64,000 nt of DNA from positions 1-64,000 of the forward strand of contig CAJTSK010000004.1 of the NCBI GenBank assembly GCA_910578835.1, read 5' to 3'. Position numbers and translations under genes: made by a program. Origin of the DNA: an uncultured Muribaculum sp. (GTDB lineage: Bacteria > Bacteroidota > Bacteroidia > Bacteroidales > Muribaculaceae). Shown piece by piece: positions 1 through 8,419 of this stretch. Positions within the stretch are counted from its first letter, which is position 1. Each line of letters starts with the position of its first letter. Below the pieces are notes generated by a model. The model was not told the origin of the DNA. It ran no database searches and was given only the letters and a program-made list of their open reading frames with translations.

Positions 1-19
1 ATCTCAAAAGCATAAAGAA

Positions 20-1057
20 ATGAAGAATCTCATAGACAAAAGCATACAACGCTGGCGGTCACAGCGCAACCGCAAGATGCTGCAATCGCCATATTCTGCC
101 TTATACGCATTTGTAGGCATTGGTAGCCACTCACTGCAAAACCTCTATCCTGTCCTGCAATATTTAGGAATACGGCTAAAATACATTTGCTGTAAAAGCC
201 CTGACAAGTTGGCGTTGATTGAACGACGCTTCGGTGTGATCGCCACGACATCGTTGGATGCCATATTGAATGATAGTGAAGTGAAAGGTGTATTTGTATG
301 TACGTCGCCACAATCGCATCATGAGATATGCTATCGCGTGATTGCTTCCGGTAAATATCTGTTTGTGGAGAAACCTCCATGTCAGACACTCAACCAACTT
401 GAAGTCTTGACTGCTGCCGACAAAAAACAACTTGTTATGGTCGGTATGCAGAAACGATACTCACCCCTAATCCAAACTTTGAAAAAACGGTTGGCAAATA
501 ATGAACCGATACACTATACCATGTCATATCACACAGGAGCGTATCCCGAAGGAAACCCTTTCACGGATTTGTTCATTCACCCGCTCGATTTGGTACTATA
601 CTTATTCAGTAATGCTGAATTAAAGTCAGTACAGCAGATTGACAGAAACGGAACAACAACCATTCAGGGATTACTTTCTCATGGAACAGCCAAAGGCTAC
701 ATTGAATTATCCACCGCTTACTCGTGGACTAATCCAAAAGAAACTCTATATGTCAACACTCAAGCGGGGGAATATCGGTTGGAACAGATGGAGCAACTTC
801 ACTATTACCCACATCCAAAAAGGATTGCCGGAATACCGCTTGAGAAATTGGGCCTGTTTACTAATGCCGAACAGACACTTATAGAACGAAATAACTTCAA
901 TCCACTTGCTGCCAACAACCAGTTATACACACAAGGCTTTTTGTCAGAAATCAGGGCATTTGCCGACATGGTGGAACTTTCTTGCGAAAATATATCTCCA
1001 CTGTCAAGCATGGACGCCACATATAAATTGCTTTCATCACTAAAACAACCGTTATGA
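20..1057 (+). CDS. Gfo/Idh/MocA-family oxidoreductase
   Basis: Likely an NAD(P)-dependent sugar or small-molecule oxidoreductase of the cytoplasm. The N-terminal Rossmann dinucleotide fold shows a glycine-rich turn (GIGSHS, about residues 33-38), the SPQSHH segment near residues 96-101 and the family signature EKPP at 117-120. Residues from about 130 to the end match the beta-rich substrate domain. At 345 aa it has the usual family length. The first 28 residues are basic and unusual for the family, so the true start could be slightly internal. Its stop overlaps the start of the next small ORF (ATGA). Substrate is unknown; the two following lipoprotein ORFs give no pathway hint. Confidence 0.8.
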   Translation: MKNLIDKSIQRWRSQRNRKMLQSPYSALYAFVGIGSHSLQNLYPVLQYLGIRLKYICCKSPDKLALIERRFGVIATTSLDAILNDSEVKGVFVCTSPQSHHEICYRVIASGKYLFVEKPPCQTLNQLEVLTAADKKQLVMVGMQKRYSPLIQTLKKRLANNEPIHYTMSYHTGAYPEGNPFTDLFIHPLDLVLYLFSNAELKSVQQIDRNGTTTIQGLLSHGTAKGYIELSTAYSWTNPKETLYVNTQAGEYRLEQMEQLHYYPHPKRIAGIPLEKLGLFTNAEQTLIERNNFNPLAANNQLYTQGFLSEIRAFADMVELSCENISPLSSMDATYKLLSSLKQPL

Positions 1058-1203
1058 TAAATCCCATAAAAATAATTGGATGCTTTTTAGTCGCATTGAC
1101 ACTCTTTTCGTGTCCTGACTAATATGAAAACGAAGCTGATGAAATCTCTAATCTGAAACAAGGAGTCTATATTATTAATCGCAAAAAGGTAATAATCAAG
1201 TAA
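1054..1203 (+). pseudogene. Small lipoprotein ORF with an in-frame stop
   Basis: Starting at the ATG that overlaps the stop of the oxidoreductase gene, this frame encodes a lipoprotein signal peptide with lipobox LFSC, then meets TAA at 1120-1122 after 22 codons. The same frame continues open for 26 more codons (YENEADEISN...) to a second stop at 1201-1203, one base before the next gene. The most economical reading is a roughly 49-residue lipoprotein inactivated by a single nonsense change. A genuine 22-residue secreted lipopeptide is possible but less likely. No family recognised. Confidence 0.55.
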
Positions 1204-1204
1204 T

Positions 1205-1699
1205 ATGAAACAGTTAATCATTCAACTCATAGCTATAACTTTGAGCTCTATTATATCGAGTTCTTGCTCAAACATGGAGGATGCTGTTATTCAAAATCCC
1301 TGTATTTCAAATCTCGAAAATACCGGTTGTATATCACACTGGGATACCGACAACGTGGAGAGACATAGTGAGGTCAATAAAGGTTCGTTTGAAATGTTAT
1401 TTGATGGACAGGTCACCAGATGTAAATTCACATCACTTGATTATCCTTGTGATTATGAGCAGGTGAATGTCAAAGTCACATATAACGATGGGACAATGAC
1501 GATAGTAGAGTATCCATCATCAGATACAGCAGATTGTCGTTGCAATATAGACGCATCATTTACCATTGAAAATATGCCTCACCATGATTTCATTTTGAAA
1601 ATATATCATGGTGATACAGAATGTAATTATGATAATGCGACTCCAAAATATGAAGGAAGAGTAAATCAGACTGATGGCAAAATAATCATACCGTACTAA
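1205..1699 (+). CDS. Cysteine-rich putative lipoprotein
   Basis: A 164-aa protein with a hydrophobic N-terminal signal ending at ISSSC (Cys21), consistent with lipoprotein processing. The mature part holds seven further cysteines and many aromatic and acidic residues, suggesting a compact disulfide-bonded exported domain. No catalytic motif or family was recognised. It begins two bases after the interrupted small lipoprotein ORF, so the three genes from position 20 probably form one transcript. The DNA is clearly more AT-rich than the housekeeping genes downstream, which fits an accessory or transferred segment. Confidence 0.65.
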   Translation: MKQLIIQLIAITLSSIISSSCSNMEDAVIQNPCISNLENTGCISHWDTDNVERHSEVNKGSFEMLFDGQVTRCKFTSLDYPCDYEQVNVKVTYNDGTMTIVEYPSSDTADCRCNIDASFTIENMPHHDFILKIYHGDTECNYDNATPKYEGRVNQTDGKIIIPY

Positions 1700-1938
1700 T
1701 TTATTATGTCGGGCTTGATTGTCCTGACTATAAATATAGTCTCAATCAATAAGTTTTAAACAAAAGCCAGTCGTATTAATTCAAGAGAAATATTGGACCT
1801 TTAAGATATTTGGAATATTCAAAAAAGATGCGATATCACGAAGTGATTGATACTCAAAATAAACTGAATGAAGCGATTAATGCCACAAAAGGAGCTGAAA
1901 ATAAATCTGGAAATATCAATTCAGCTCGCCATTTATTA

Positions 1939-1968
1939 TTGCACACTTTAATAGATTTGTTATCTTTG
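1939..1968 (+). promoter_or_regulatory. Promoter for the acetyltransferase gene
   Basis: TTG at 1939-1941 and TATCTTTG at 1961-1968 are 19 bp apart and match the Bacteroidota -33/-7 consensus. The predicted start site leaves a leader of about 20 nt before the ATG at 1998. Confidence 0.65.
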
Positions 1969-1997
1969 GGAAGTTTTTAATGTAAATCTTGGATTCA

Positions 1998-2612
1998 ATG
2001 AACGACAACGTATATAATGGTGAGACGAGAATAGATGTGACCCGGCAGACACCCGAGGAACTTGCTCTCGCAGCCGAACAGGCTCAACTTATATTCCGAT
2101 TTAACAACACTATGCCCGGCACAGCTGAGTATGACGAACTGACGCACCGCATATTTCCCGGACTCGGCGAGGGAAGCCGCGTGATGGCACCGCTTACGGC
2201 AGTGCGCCCCCACAATGTAAATACGGGTAAAAATGTCATCGTGATGCCCGGCTGTCTAATGATGTCGGCAGGCGGCATAACTATTGACGACGGTGCCATG
2301 ATTGCCGCCAACGTACAGCTCATTTCCAACAACCACGACCTCCACCAACGGCAAATAATCACATGCAAGCCCGTACATATCGGTAAAAACGCGTGGATAG
2401 GAGCCGGCGCAACAATATTGCCGGGAGTGACTGTTGGCGACAATGCCGTTGTAGGAGCCGCAAGCGTGGTCACTAAAGATGTAGCGCCCGACACCATTGT
2501 GGCAGGAAATCCGGCAAAATTCATCAAACGCATAATGCCCGAAGCGGAATGCGCGGTAAGAAACAGCGATGACGACATGGTGCAGCTCGGACTTGACAGC
2601 TGCGGAGACTGA
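1998..2612 (+). CDS. Hexapeptide-repeat O-acetyltransferase (Maa/LacA type)
   Basis: Predicted CoA-dependent acetyltransferase with a left-handed beta-helix built from imperfect hexapeptide repeats (for example VHIGKNAWIGAGATILPGV and VTVGDNAVVGAASVV). An N-terminal helical stretch resembles the maltose/galactoside O-acetyltransferase cap, and the NNHD segment supplies the likely catalytic His. The C-terminal VAGNPAKFIKRI is typical of the family. The ATG at 1998 is preferred to an in-frame TTG at 1989. It has its own promoter and no sugar genes beside it, so the acceptor is unknown. Confidence 0.85.
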   Translation: MNDNVYNGETRIDVTRQTPEELALAAEQAQLIFRFNNTMPGTAEYDELTHRIFPGLGEGSRVMAPLTAVRPHNVNTGKNVIVMPGCLMMSAGGITIDDGAMIAANVQLISNNHDLHQRQIITCKPVHIGKNAWIGAGATILPGVTVGDNAVVGAASVVTKDVAPDTIVAGNPAKFIKRIMPEAECAVRNSDDDMVQLGLDSCGD

Positions 2613-2622
2613 CCAACCCACG

Positions 2623-2674
2623 CAAAAAAGCGGCAAGGACAGCATATCAAAATCCTGACACACCATCCTTGCCG
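2623..2674 (-). terminator. Rho-independent terminator
   Basis: Nine-bp stem CGGCAAGGA (2631-2639) / TCCTTGCCG (2666-2674). Read on the minus strand it is followed by CTTTTTTG, so it ends the transcript of the small membrane protein at 2701-2973. It also sits just past the convergent acetyltransferase gene. Confidence 0.6.
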
Positions 2675-2700
2675 TAAGCCCTATGCAATCGGCTAAATAA

Positions 2701-2973
2701 TCATAAGTCGTCGCTGTCGCCTCCCGACTTTGGAATAGCGGCACACATTATCCATAGGAATACCGCGCAACATGCCGCTGCCGCGAGCAGCGACACAGCC
2801 TGCAAGGTGGCGCTACTGCCTACAAGCAGCATGAGCCATCCACCAAGAAGTGCGCCACATATACCTACACACACGGCAAACGCCGTGCTGCGGACTTTCC
2901 TGACCAGTCTGCCGACCATGAATCCGCCTACTATACCGATGATTGTCCACACAATCCAAAGTGAGCCTGCCAT
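2701..2973 (-). CDS. Small multi-pass membrane protein, GlsB/YeaQ-like
   Basis: A 90-aa protein with three predicted membrane segments (about residues 4-22, 30-52 and 56-77). The glycine-rich pattern (IGIVGGFMVGRLV, then GICGALLGGWLM) resembles the GlsB/YeaQ/YmgE transglycosylase-associated family, small inner-membrane proteins linked to stress responses. The C-terminus is short and acidic (SGGDSDDL). The family call rests on pattern only. A second tiny membrane gene follows upstream on the same strand (3024-3134). Confidence 0.55.
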   Translation of the reverse strand: MAGSLWIVWTIIGIVGGFMVGRLVRKVRSTAFAVCVGICGALLGGWLMLLVGSSATLQAVSLLAAAACCAVFLWIMCAAIPKSGGDSDDL

Positions 2974-3023
2974 AATATCATCATTTAAAAATTAATAACT
3001 CACCGTGCCGTCATATGGCGCGA

Positions 3024-3134
3024 TTATGAATTCCAGTACTCAAAAATCGTCAGCCACAATAGCAATAACGCTATCAGTACCGTAACTCCTATCCATAACC
3101 AAGTGGTCACTCGCTGTTGTCTCTCTTTCTTCAT
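3024..3134 (-). CDS. 36-residue single-pass membrane peptide
   Basis: A short ORF on the minus strand begins MKKERQQRV, contains one hydrophobic helix (about residues 13-30, WLWIGVTVLIALLLLWL) and ends FEYWNS. The basic start followed by a transmembrane helix and a short polar tail is a plausible positive-inside membrane peptide. It lies 50 bp upstream of the 90-aa membrane gene and reads toward it, so the two may be cotranscribed. Function unknown; support is composition and arrangement only. Confidence 0.45.
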   Translation of the reverse strand: MKKERQQRVTTWLWIGVTVLIALLLLWLTIFEYWNS

Positions 3135-3221
3135 AAAATAGTCGGTTTTATTTTATAAAATATAACAACCGATACCGACAATAGTTTGTGACCGGCACAA
3201 TCAACCTAACGTCATGGCGGC

Positions 3222-3602
3222 TCAACAGCCCAACACCCGGCGGAGAGTATCGACCTGTGTCTCCCACAGCTCCTTTGCATCGTCCATGTCGTCAGGTTCA
3301 GCAAAGTCCACTATGGTCAATGTAGTGGAGTCGGTAAGCTCGTTGACCGAAATACTCATCTCAAAGTAATCCCGCCCAACGGTGTCGTCCCACCGGAAAC
3401 GTATCGACTGCTCGTTGCGACAGCCCAACACGACGGCCGACTGCCGCTGTCGGTTCCATTCAAAGGTATATTTCTTTCCGGCAACTGTCACCGAGTCGGC
3501 AAACCACTCTTTCAACCCCGATGCCGATGATATATAGCTCCACAGGAGAGTCACCGGTACACTCCTCATCGAAAACTCCAGTTTAAATTTTTGTCTTTCC
3601 AT
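3222..3602 (-). CDS. START-like (AHSA1/Bet v1 fold) domain protein
   Basis: A 126-aa cytoplasmic protein beginning MERQKFKLEF. The segment LLWSYISSASGLKEWFADSV matches the start of START-like domains, where a Trp-rich loop follows the first helix; beta strands and a long C-terminal helix (DDAKELWETQVDTLRRVL) complete the fold. This family is common as a single-copy gene in Bacteroidota; ligand and role are unknown. A longer frame to 3674 exists, but family length favours the ATG at 3600-3602. It is divergent from fba. Confidence 0.75.
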   Translation of the reverse strand: MERQKFKLEFSMRSVPVTLLWSYISSASGLKEWFADSVTVAGKKYTFEWNRQRQSAVVLGCRNEQSIRFRWDDTVGRDYFEMSISVNELTDSTTLTIVDFAEPDDMDDAKELWETQVDTLRRVLGC

Positions 3603-3696
3603 ATCGTGACAAGAAAAAATCAATAATGCGAAATAAACATATTTCACCGATACTCCAAAATATTTTTTCCGCATAAGTCTTGCGGTTAATTATTTT

Positions 3697-3727
3697 TTTG
3701 ACGGCTAATGAAAAATGCGTATATTTG
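3697..3727 (+). promoter_or_regulatory. Promoter for fba
   Basis: TTTG at 3697-3700, a 19-bp spacer and TATATTTG at 3720-3727 form a perfect Bacteroidota consensus promoter. The leader to the fba start at 3791 is about 55-60 nt. Confidence 0.75.
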
Positions 3728-3790
3728 CATGAACAAAATAATTGTCATAAGACACTTAAAAATAGTTTTTTTCATTAAATACTAAAATTC

Positions 3791-4786
3791 ATGGTAAGTT
3801 ACAAAGACCTCGGCTTGGTCAACACTCGTGAGATGTTTGCCAAAGCCATCAAGGGTGGCTATGCAGTCCCCGCTTTCAACTTTAACAACATGGAGCAGCT
3901 TCAGGCTATCATCAAGGCAGCTGCCGACGACCGTTCACCTGTAATCCTTCAGGTGTCAAAGGGCGCGCGCAACTACGCCAACCCCATCCTGCTCCGTTAT
4001 ATGGCACAGGGCGCTGTAGAATATGCAAAGAGCCTCGGCTGGGAAAATCCCCAGATCTGTCTTCACCTCGACCATGGTGACAGCTTCGAGCTTTGCAAGG
4101 ATTGCATCGACCACGGCTTCTCTTCAGTGATGATCGACGGTTCTCACCTCCCCTACGAGGAAAACGTTGCTCTCACAAAGAAGGTTGTAGAATATGCTCA
4201 TCAGTTTGATGTTACCGTAGAAGGTGAGCTTGGTGTGCTTGCCGGCGTAGAAGATGAAGTATCTTCTGACCACCACACTTACACCGACCCCGAAGAGGTA
4301 ATCGACTTCGCTACCCGCACAGGCTGCGACAGCCTCGCTATCTCAATCGGTACTTCTCACGGTGCCTACAAGTTCACCCCCGAGCAGTGTACCCGCAACG
4401 CTGACGGCAAGCTCGTACCCCCGCCTTTGGCATTCGACGTGCTTGACGCAGTTATGGAGAAGCTCCCCGGATTCCCCATCGTACTCCACGGTTCTTCATC
4501 AGTACCCCAGGAATATGTCGACATGATCAACAGCTACGGCGGCAAGTTGCCCGATGCAATCGGTATCCCCGAAGAAGAGCTTCGCAAGGCAGCCAAGAGC
4601 GCAGTATGCAAGATTAACATCGACTCTGACAGCCGTCTTGCCATGACTGCTGCAGTTCGCAAGGTTCTCACTGAAAAGCCCGCAGAGTTTGACCCCCGTA
4701 AGTACCTCGGTCCGGCTCGCGAAGAAATGGAGAAGCTTTACAAGCACAAAATCGAAAACGTGCTTGGCAGCAAGGACAAAGCATAA
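3791..4786 (+). CDS. fba: Class II fructose-1,6-bisphosphate aldolase
   Basis: Zinc-dependent cleavage of fructose 1,6-bisphosphate to glyceraldehyde 3-phosphate and dihydroxyacetone phosphate in glycolysis and gluconeogenesis. Class II motifs are visible: HLDHGDS with the metal-binding His pair, DGSHLPYEEN, EGELGVLAG, and the HGSSSVP loop with the third metal ligand and phosphate site. The 331-aa length suits the long class II subtype. It is transcribed alone, with a strong consensus promoter and a terminator, as expected for a highly expressed housekeeping gene. Confidence 0.96.
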   Translation: MVSYKDLGLVNTREMFAKAIKGGYAVPAFNFNNMEQLQAIIKAAADDRSPVILQVSKGARNYANPILLRYMAQGAVEYAKSLGWENPQICLHLDHGDSFELCKDCIDHGFSSVMIDGSHLPYEENVALTKKVVEYAHQFDVTVEGELGVLAGVEDEVSSDHHTYTDPEEVIDFATRTGCDSLAISIGTSHGAYKFTPEQCTRNADGKLVPPPLAFDVLDAVMEKLPGFPIVLHGSSSVPQEYVDMINSYGGKLPDAIGIPEEELRKAAKSAVCKINIDSDSRLAMTAAVRKVLTEKPAEFDPRKYLGPAREEMEKLYKHKIENVLGSKDKA

Positions 4787-4813
4787 TCAGTCCCCACGAC
4801 TTATTATAGACAT

Positions 4814-4849
4814 AAAAGGAGCGTATCTTAATCGGATACGCTCCTTTTT
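4814..4849 (+). terminator. Rho-independent terminator of fba
   Basis: A 14-bp perfect stem (4814-4827 with 4835-4848), core GGAGCGTATC, 7-nt loop, ending in a T-run. The A-run on the left makes it potentially bidirectional. Confidence 0.85.
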
Positions 4850-4886
4850 CATTTGCCTCAACAAATTATTCTTTAGGTGAAGTGTG

Positions 4887-4915
4887 TTGAATCCGCGATT
4901 TTTTGAGTAAATTTG
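4887..4915 (+). promoter_or_regulatory. Promoter for ychF
   Basis: TTG (4887-4889), 18-bp spacer and TAAATTTG (4908-4915). The leader to the ychF ATG at 4967 is about 45 nt. Confidence 0.6.
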
Positions 4916-4966
4916 CAGCCGTAAATACAAACATTCCAATCAACAACACAACAATTATAATATATC

Positions 4967-6070
4967 ATGGCTCTTCAATGCGGCATCGTAGGACTCCCCA
5001 ATGTAGGAAAATCAACTCTTTTCAACTGTCTATCCAATGCTAAGGCGCAATCAGCCAATTTCCCGTTCTGCACAATCGAGCCTAACGTAGGCGTAATTAC
5101 TGTGCCCGACGAAAGGCTCAACAAGCTTGTCGAGATGTGTGCGCCCAAGAGCGTGGTGCCCGCCACAGTGGAAATTGTAGACATTGCCGGACTGGTAAAA
5201 GGCGCAAGTAAAGGTGAAGGGCTCGGCAACAAGTTTCTTGCCAATATCCGTGAGACCGACGCCATTCTCCATGTGCTCCGTTGCTTCGACGATGACAACA
5301 TCACCCACGTCGATGGCAGCGTGGATCCCGTGCGCGACAAGGAGATTATCGACTATGAACTTCAGCTAAAGGACCTTGAAACTGTCGAGGCGCGCATAGC
5401 AAAGACCCAGAAACAGGCTCAGACAGGAGGCGACAAGGTAGCAAAGATGCAGTATGAAGTGTTATGCCGTTTCAAGGAGGCGCTTGATCAGGGCAAGCCT
5501 GCGCGCTCAGTCACTTTTGACAGCGTTGACGAGCAGCGTTTTGCCCGCGACCTGTTCCTGCTCACCAACAAGCCCGTGATGTATGTATGCAATGTTGATG
5601 ACGCCTCTGCTGCGACAGGCAATAAATATGTCGAGGCTGTCAAGGAGGCTATCAAAGATGAAAACGCGCAGCTTCTCATCGTGGCGGCGCAGACCGAAGC
5701 TGACATCGCTGAACTTGACACATGGGAGGAACGTCAGGAATTTCTCAACGAGATAGGACTTGAAGAGTCAGGCGTGAGCCGTCTGATACGCTCTGCCTAC
5801 GCACTGCTCAACCTCCAGACCTATTTTACTGCCGGACCCGATGAAGTGAGGGCATGGACCTTCATGCGCGGCTCTAAGGCTCCACAATGTGCCGGCATTA
5901 TCCACACTGACTTTGAGAAAGGTTTTATCAGGGCAGAAGTGATAAAATATGACGATTACGTGACCCTCGGAGGCGAAACCGGAGTTAAAGAAGCAGGCAA
6001 GCTCGGCATCGAGGGCAAGGAATACGTAGTGCAGGATGGCGACATCATGCACTTCCGCTTCAACGTATAG
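4967..6070 (+). CDS. ychF: Redox-regulated ATPase YchF (Obg family)
   Basis: Universally conserved P-loop NTPase that binds ATP rather than GTP and associates with ribosomes. The G1 loop GLPNVGKST is at residues 8-16, G3 with DIAGLVKGASKGEG near residues 68-81, and the YchF-type G4 with NKPVMYVCNVD. The C-terminal TGS domain ends in the characteristic GKEYVVQDGDIMHFRFNV. Its 367 aa match the family. The downstream acyltransferase begins 14 bp after the stop and may be read through. Confidence 0.97.
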   Translation: MALQCGIVGLPNVGKSTLFNCLSNAKAQSANFPFCTIEPNVGVITVPDERLNKLVEMCAPKSVVPATVEIVDIAGLVKGASKGEGLGNKFLANIRETDAILHVLRCFDDDNITHVDGSVDPVRDKEIIDYELQLKDLETVEARIAKTQKQAQTGGDKVAKMQYEVLCRFKEALDQGKPARSVTFDSVDEQRFARDLFLLTNKPVMYVCNVDDASAATGNKYVEAVKEAIKDENAQLLIVAAQTEADIAELDTWEERQEFLNEIGLEESGVSRLIRSAYALLNLQTYFTAGPDEVRAWTFMRGSKAPQCAGIIHTDFEKGFIRAEVIKYDDYVTLGGETGVKEAGKLGIEGKEYVVQDGDIMHFRFNV

Positions 6071-6084
6071 CGACTCCACCTTTC

Positions 6085-7143
6085 ATGACTAAATATGGCT
6101 TGCCGGCAATCAGCCGATGCAACAACATGAATGTCGTGAGATGTTATCTCGCGTTGTGTGTTGTCGTGCGCCATTTCAAGCTGCTTACAGGCGACCACAT
6201 CACATGGACCACCGATTACTATGCCCCCAATTCAATCGGCGGGTTCTTCGCGCTGAGTGGATTTCTGGCATTCCGCAGTTACTATTCTCATGGAAGCAAA
6301 CCGCGCCCCTATCTGGTCAACAGGGCGCGCAGGCTCATGCCGATGTACCTTTTCATAATATTCCTATGTGCGTTCGGTCTATCACTGACAAGCACCTTGT
6401 CATATGCCGACTACTTCACCTCTCCCCTGTTTTGGAAATACATCGTTGCCAACTCTCTATTCCTCAACTTTCTGCAACCCTCCTTGCCGGGAGTATTTGA
6501 AGGTGAGCCGTTTGCGATGTCGGCGGTAAATGGTGCCGTATGGACCATGAAAGTGGATTTATTGCTTACCCTATCCGTGCCGGCTGTACACTATTTATAT
6601 ACCCGGTTTAGATTGAACAAGGCATATCTTTTTGCCACAATCATCGCATTATCAGTCTTATACAAAAGTCTGTTCACCTACCTGTATATCACTACCGGTT
6701 CGTCAATCTACATGATACTCGGCAAGCAATTTTTCGGACAGCTGTCATATTTTTACGTCGGAGCAGCCATATGCTTTTACTTTGACAGCTTCATGAAACA
6801 CAAGTGGACTATACTCGCCATCATATTGCCGCTGTTTATATTCTCTAAACAGATACCATATTTCAATGTCTTTCTTGAGCCTGTAGTGTTTGCCCCGCTT
6901 GTAATATGGGTTTCGATGGTCGGGTCGTGGGGTTATAAAATCATCAAGACCGACAATGTATCTTACGGAATATACCTTTACCATTTCCCGGTCATACAGC
7001 TGTGCATACTCTTGGGAATAAAGCAATTCTCTCCTTGGACAGCATTTCTGATTGTGACAGCAGTCACCACAATACTGGCGCTAACTGCGTGGAACCTTAT
7101 AGGGCGACATTTCATTAAATCAAGAAAAAAGCTGACGGCATAA
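6085..7143 (+). CDS. Membrane acyltransferase 3 (OafA/YrhL type)
   Basis: Predicted integral-membrane O-acyltransferase that modifies surface polysaccharide or another glycan. The first helix carries the hallmark RCYLALCVVVRHF with the conserved His; GGFFALSGFLAFRSY and the RARRLMPMY segment follow, and about nine further hydrophobic helices fill the 352 aa. There is no SGNH domain. An internal ATG at 6127, just before the first helix, is an alternative start. No polysaccharide locus adjoins it. Confidence 0.85.
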   Translation: MTKYGLPAISRCNNMNVVRCYLALCVVVRHFKLLTGDHITWTTDYYAPNSIGGFFALSGFLAFRSYYSHGSKPRPYLVNRARRLMPMYLFIIFLCAFGLSLTSTLSYADYFTSPLFWKYIVANSLFLNFLQPSLPGVFEGEPFAMSAVNGAVWTMKVDLLLTLSVPAVHYLYTRFRLNKAYLFATIIALSVLYKSLFTYLYITTGSSIYMILGKQFFGQLSYFYVGAAICFYFDSFMKHKWTILAIILPLFIFSKQIPYFNVFLEPVVFAPLVIWVSMVGSWGYKIIKTDNVSYGIYLYHFPVIQLCILLGIKQFSPWTAFLIVTAVTTILALTAWNLIGRHFIKSRKKLTA

Positions 7144-7196
7144 ACTTTTTTACAGTCACCGCCGTTATATCCGTGAACGTATTCTACTATTTATCT

Positions 7197-8393
7197 ATGA
7201 ACGGGAAACTACAAATGTTTCTGGCGATACTTTCGGTCTATCCCCTGGGACTCCAAGCCCAAGGGATAGACGATGTTATTTCATCCCTGAAATCAATAAA
7301 TCATTTTGACGCGACTGTCGACTACTCGGTGCTGATGTCTCTTCAAGATGACGTCGATTACACTCTCCACCTGAAATCGTGGAATGCGCCTGCCGACACG
7401 CTCGCGCCATGTGACTATCTAATTGAATGGAAAGTAGCCACACCCGATGGAGAAAGCACAGGCTTTTCTGCCTATTACGACGGTAATGTCTACAACTTCC
7501 GCGGCGACAAGCTGCTCGAATATCATTACGACAGCAACAAGAGTTTGTTTCAGGCTCGCGGCATGGGAGCGGCATCGCTACCGGGCGTACAGCGTCGAGC
7601 GCAGTTTTCAGAACTGTTGCCACAATTCATCGCCGAACAGCTTGACGAGATAAAAAATAATCCCGACTACCGATACATCATTCACACCGATACCGTGATA
7701 AACGGAACAAACCGCACGGCAATTGACGGAACCATGACCATGTCGGGTCAGGTGATGAAAGAGTTTCTTTATGTATTTGACAAAGCGGGAATGCCCGTGA
7801 TGGTAAACATGGAAAACAATCCCGGCGCACTTGCCGAGCAATCCATCACCGCCACCTATGCATATTCTCCCGACACGGCAGCACATGAACGTATAAACGA
7901 AGATATTCTCCGCAGGATTTATCCGGAAATCTTTGACCGATACCGCGAAAGCAATTTCGCCATAGAAAACCTGCCCGGACAGCGTCTGCCGGGCTTCGCA
8001 CTCCCCACCACTACAGGCGAGCGCTACTCGCGTATGCTGGGCGACAAATTCCGATGTCCTACCGTGATTGTAATGCTTGATGCCAATGGTGCTTTCTCCT
8101 CACCAACTGTTAGCGCCGTGAAATCGGCGGTCGACAGCCTCCCCTTTAACAGCGACATAATCTGGGCATTTTCGGGCAACAACGTTGACGACATCGAAGC
8201 CATCGTGCCACAGATACGTGTCGGCGAACACCTGCTCATGAGTGCCAAGCCACTCGCCCGCGACTGTGGCGTGACATCTTATCCGTCGATTATTGTGTGT
8301 CGTGCCGATGGTACTGTCGCCGATATCGTGCTTGGCTACAACAATGACCTGTCATCGGTTGTTATACAGAAGGTAGCAGATGCCGCCAAATAA
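7197..8393 (+). CDS. Exported protein with a thioredoxin-like C-terminal domain lacking CXXC
   Basis: A signal peptide ends near GLQAQG. Residues from about 25 to 230 form a beta-rich N-terminal domain of unknown type, with tyrosine-rich strands and an HTDTVINGTNRTAI segment. The C-terminal 140 residues follow the thioredoxin/TlpA layout (LPGFALPTTTGE, IVMLDANGAFSSP, then TSYPSIIVCRADG with the cis-Pro). Where the CXXC pair should be, the sequence reads ANGAFSSP, so it cannot be a normal dithiol oxidoreductase. An upstream in-frame GTG at 7173 exists; the ATG at 7197 gives a better signal peptide. tpx follows after 26 bp, probably cotranscribed. Confidence 0.65.
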   Translation: MNGKLQMFLAILSVYPLGLQAQGIDDVISSLKSINHFDATVDYSVLMSLQDDVDYTLHLKSWNAPADTLAPCDYLIEWKVATPDGESTGFSAYYDGNVYNFRGDKLLEYHYDSNKSLFQARGMGAASLPGVQRRAQFSELLPQFIAEQLDEIKNNPDYRYIIHTDTVINGTNRTAIDGTMTMSGQVMKEFLYVFDKAGMPVMVNMENNPGALAEQSITATYAYSPDTAAHERINEDILRRIYPEIFDRYRESNFAIENLPGQRLPGFALPTTTGERYSRMLGDKFRCPTVIVMLDANGAFSSPTVSAVKSAVDSLPFNSDIIWAFSGNNVDDIEAIVPQIRVGEHLLMSAKPLARDCGVTSYPSIIVCRADGTVADIVLGYNNDLSSVVIQKVADAAK

Positions 8394-8419
8394 AATATTT
8401 CAAATTTAATAATCAGATT

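Noticed and set aside
1828..1980. 50-codon ORF (MRYHEVIDTQNKLNEAI...) before the acetyltransferase gene
   Set aside because: Its 3' part coincides with the promoter TTG-N19-TATCTTTG and it matches no family; it may be a gene fragment, but there is not enough to call it.
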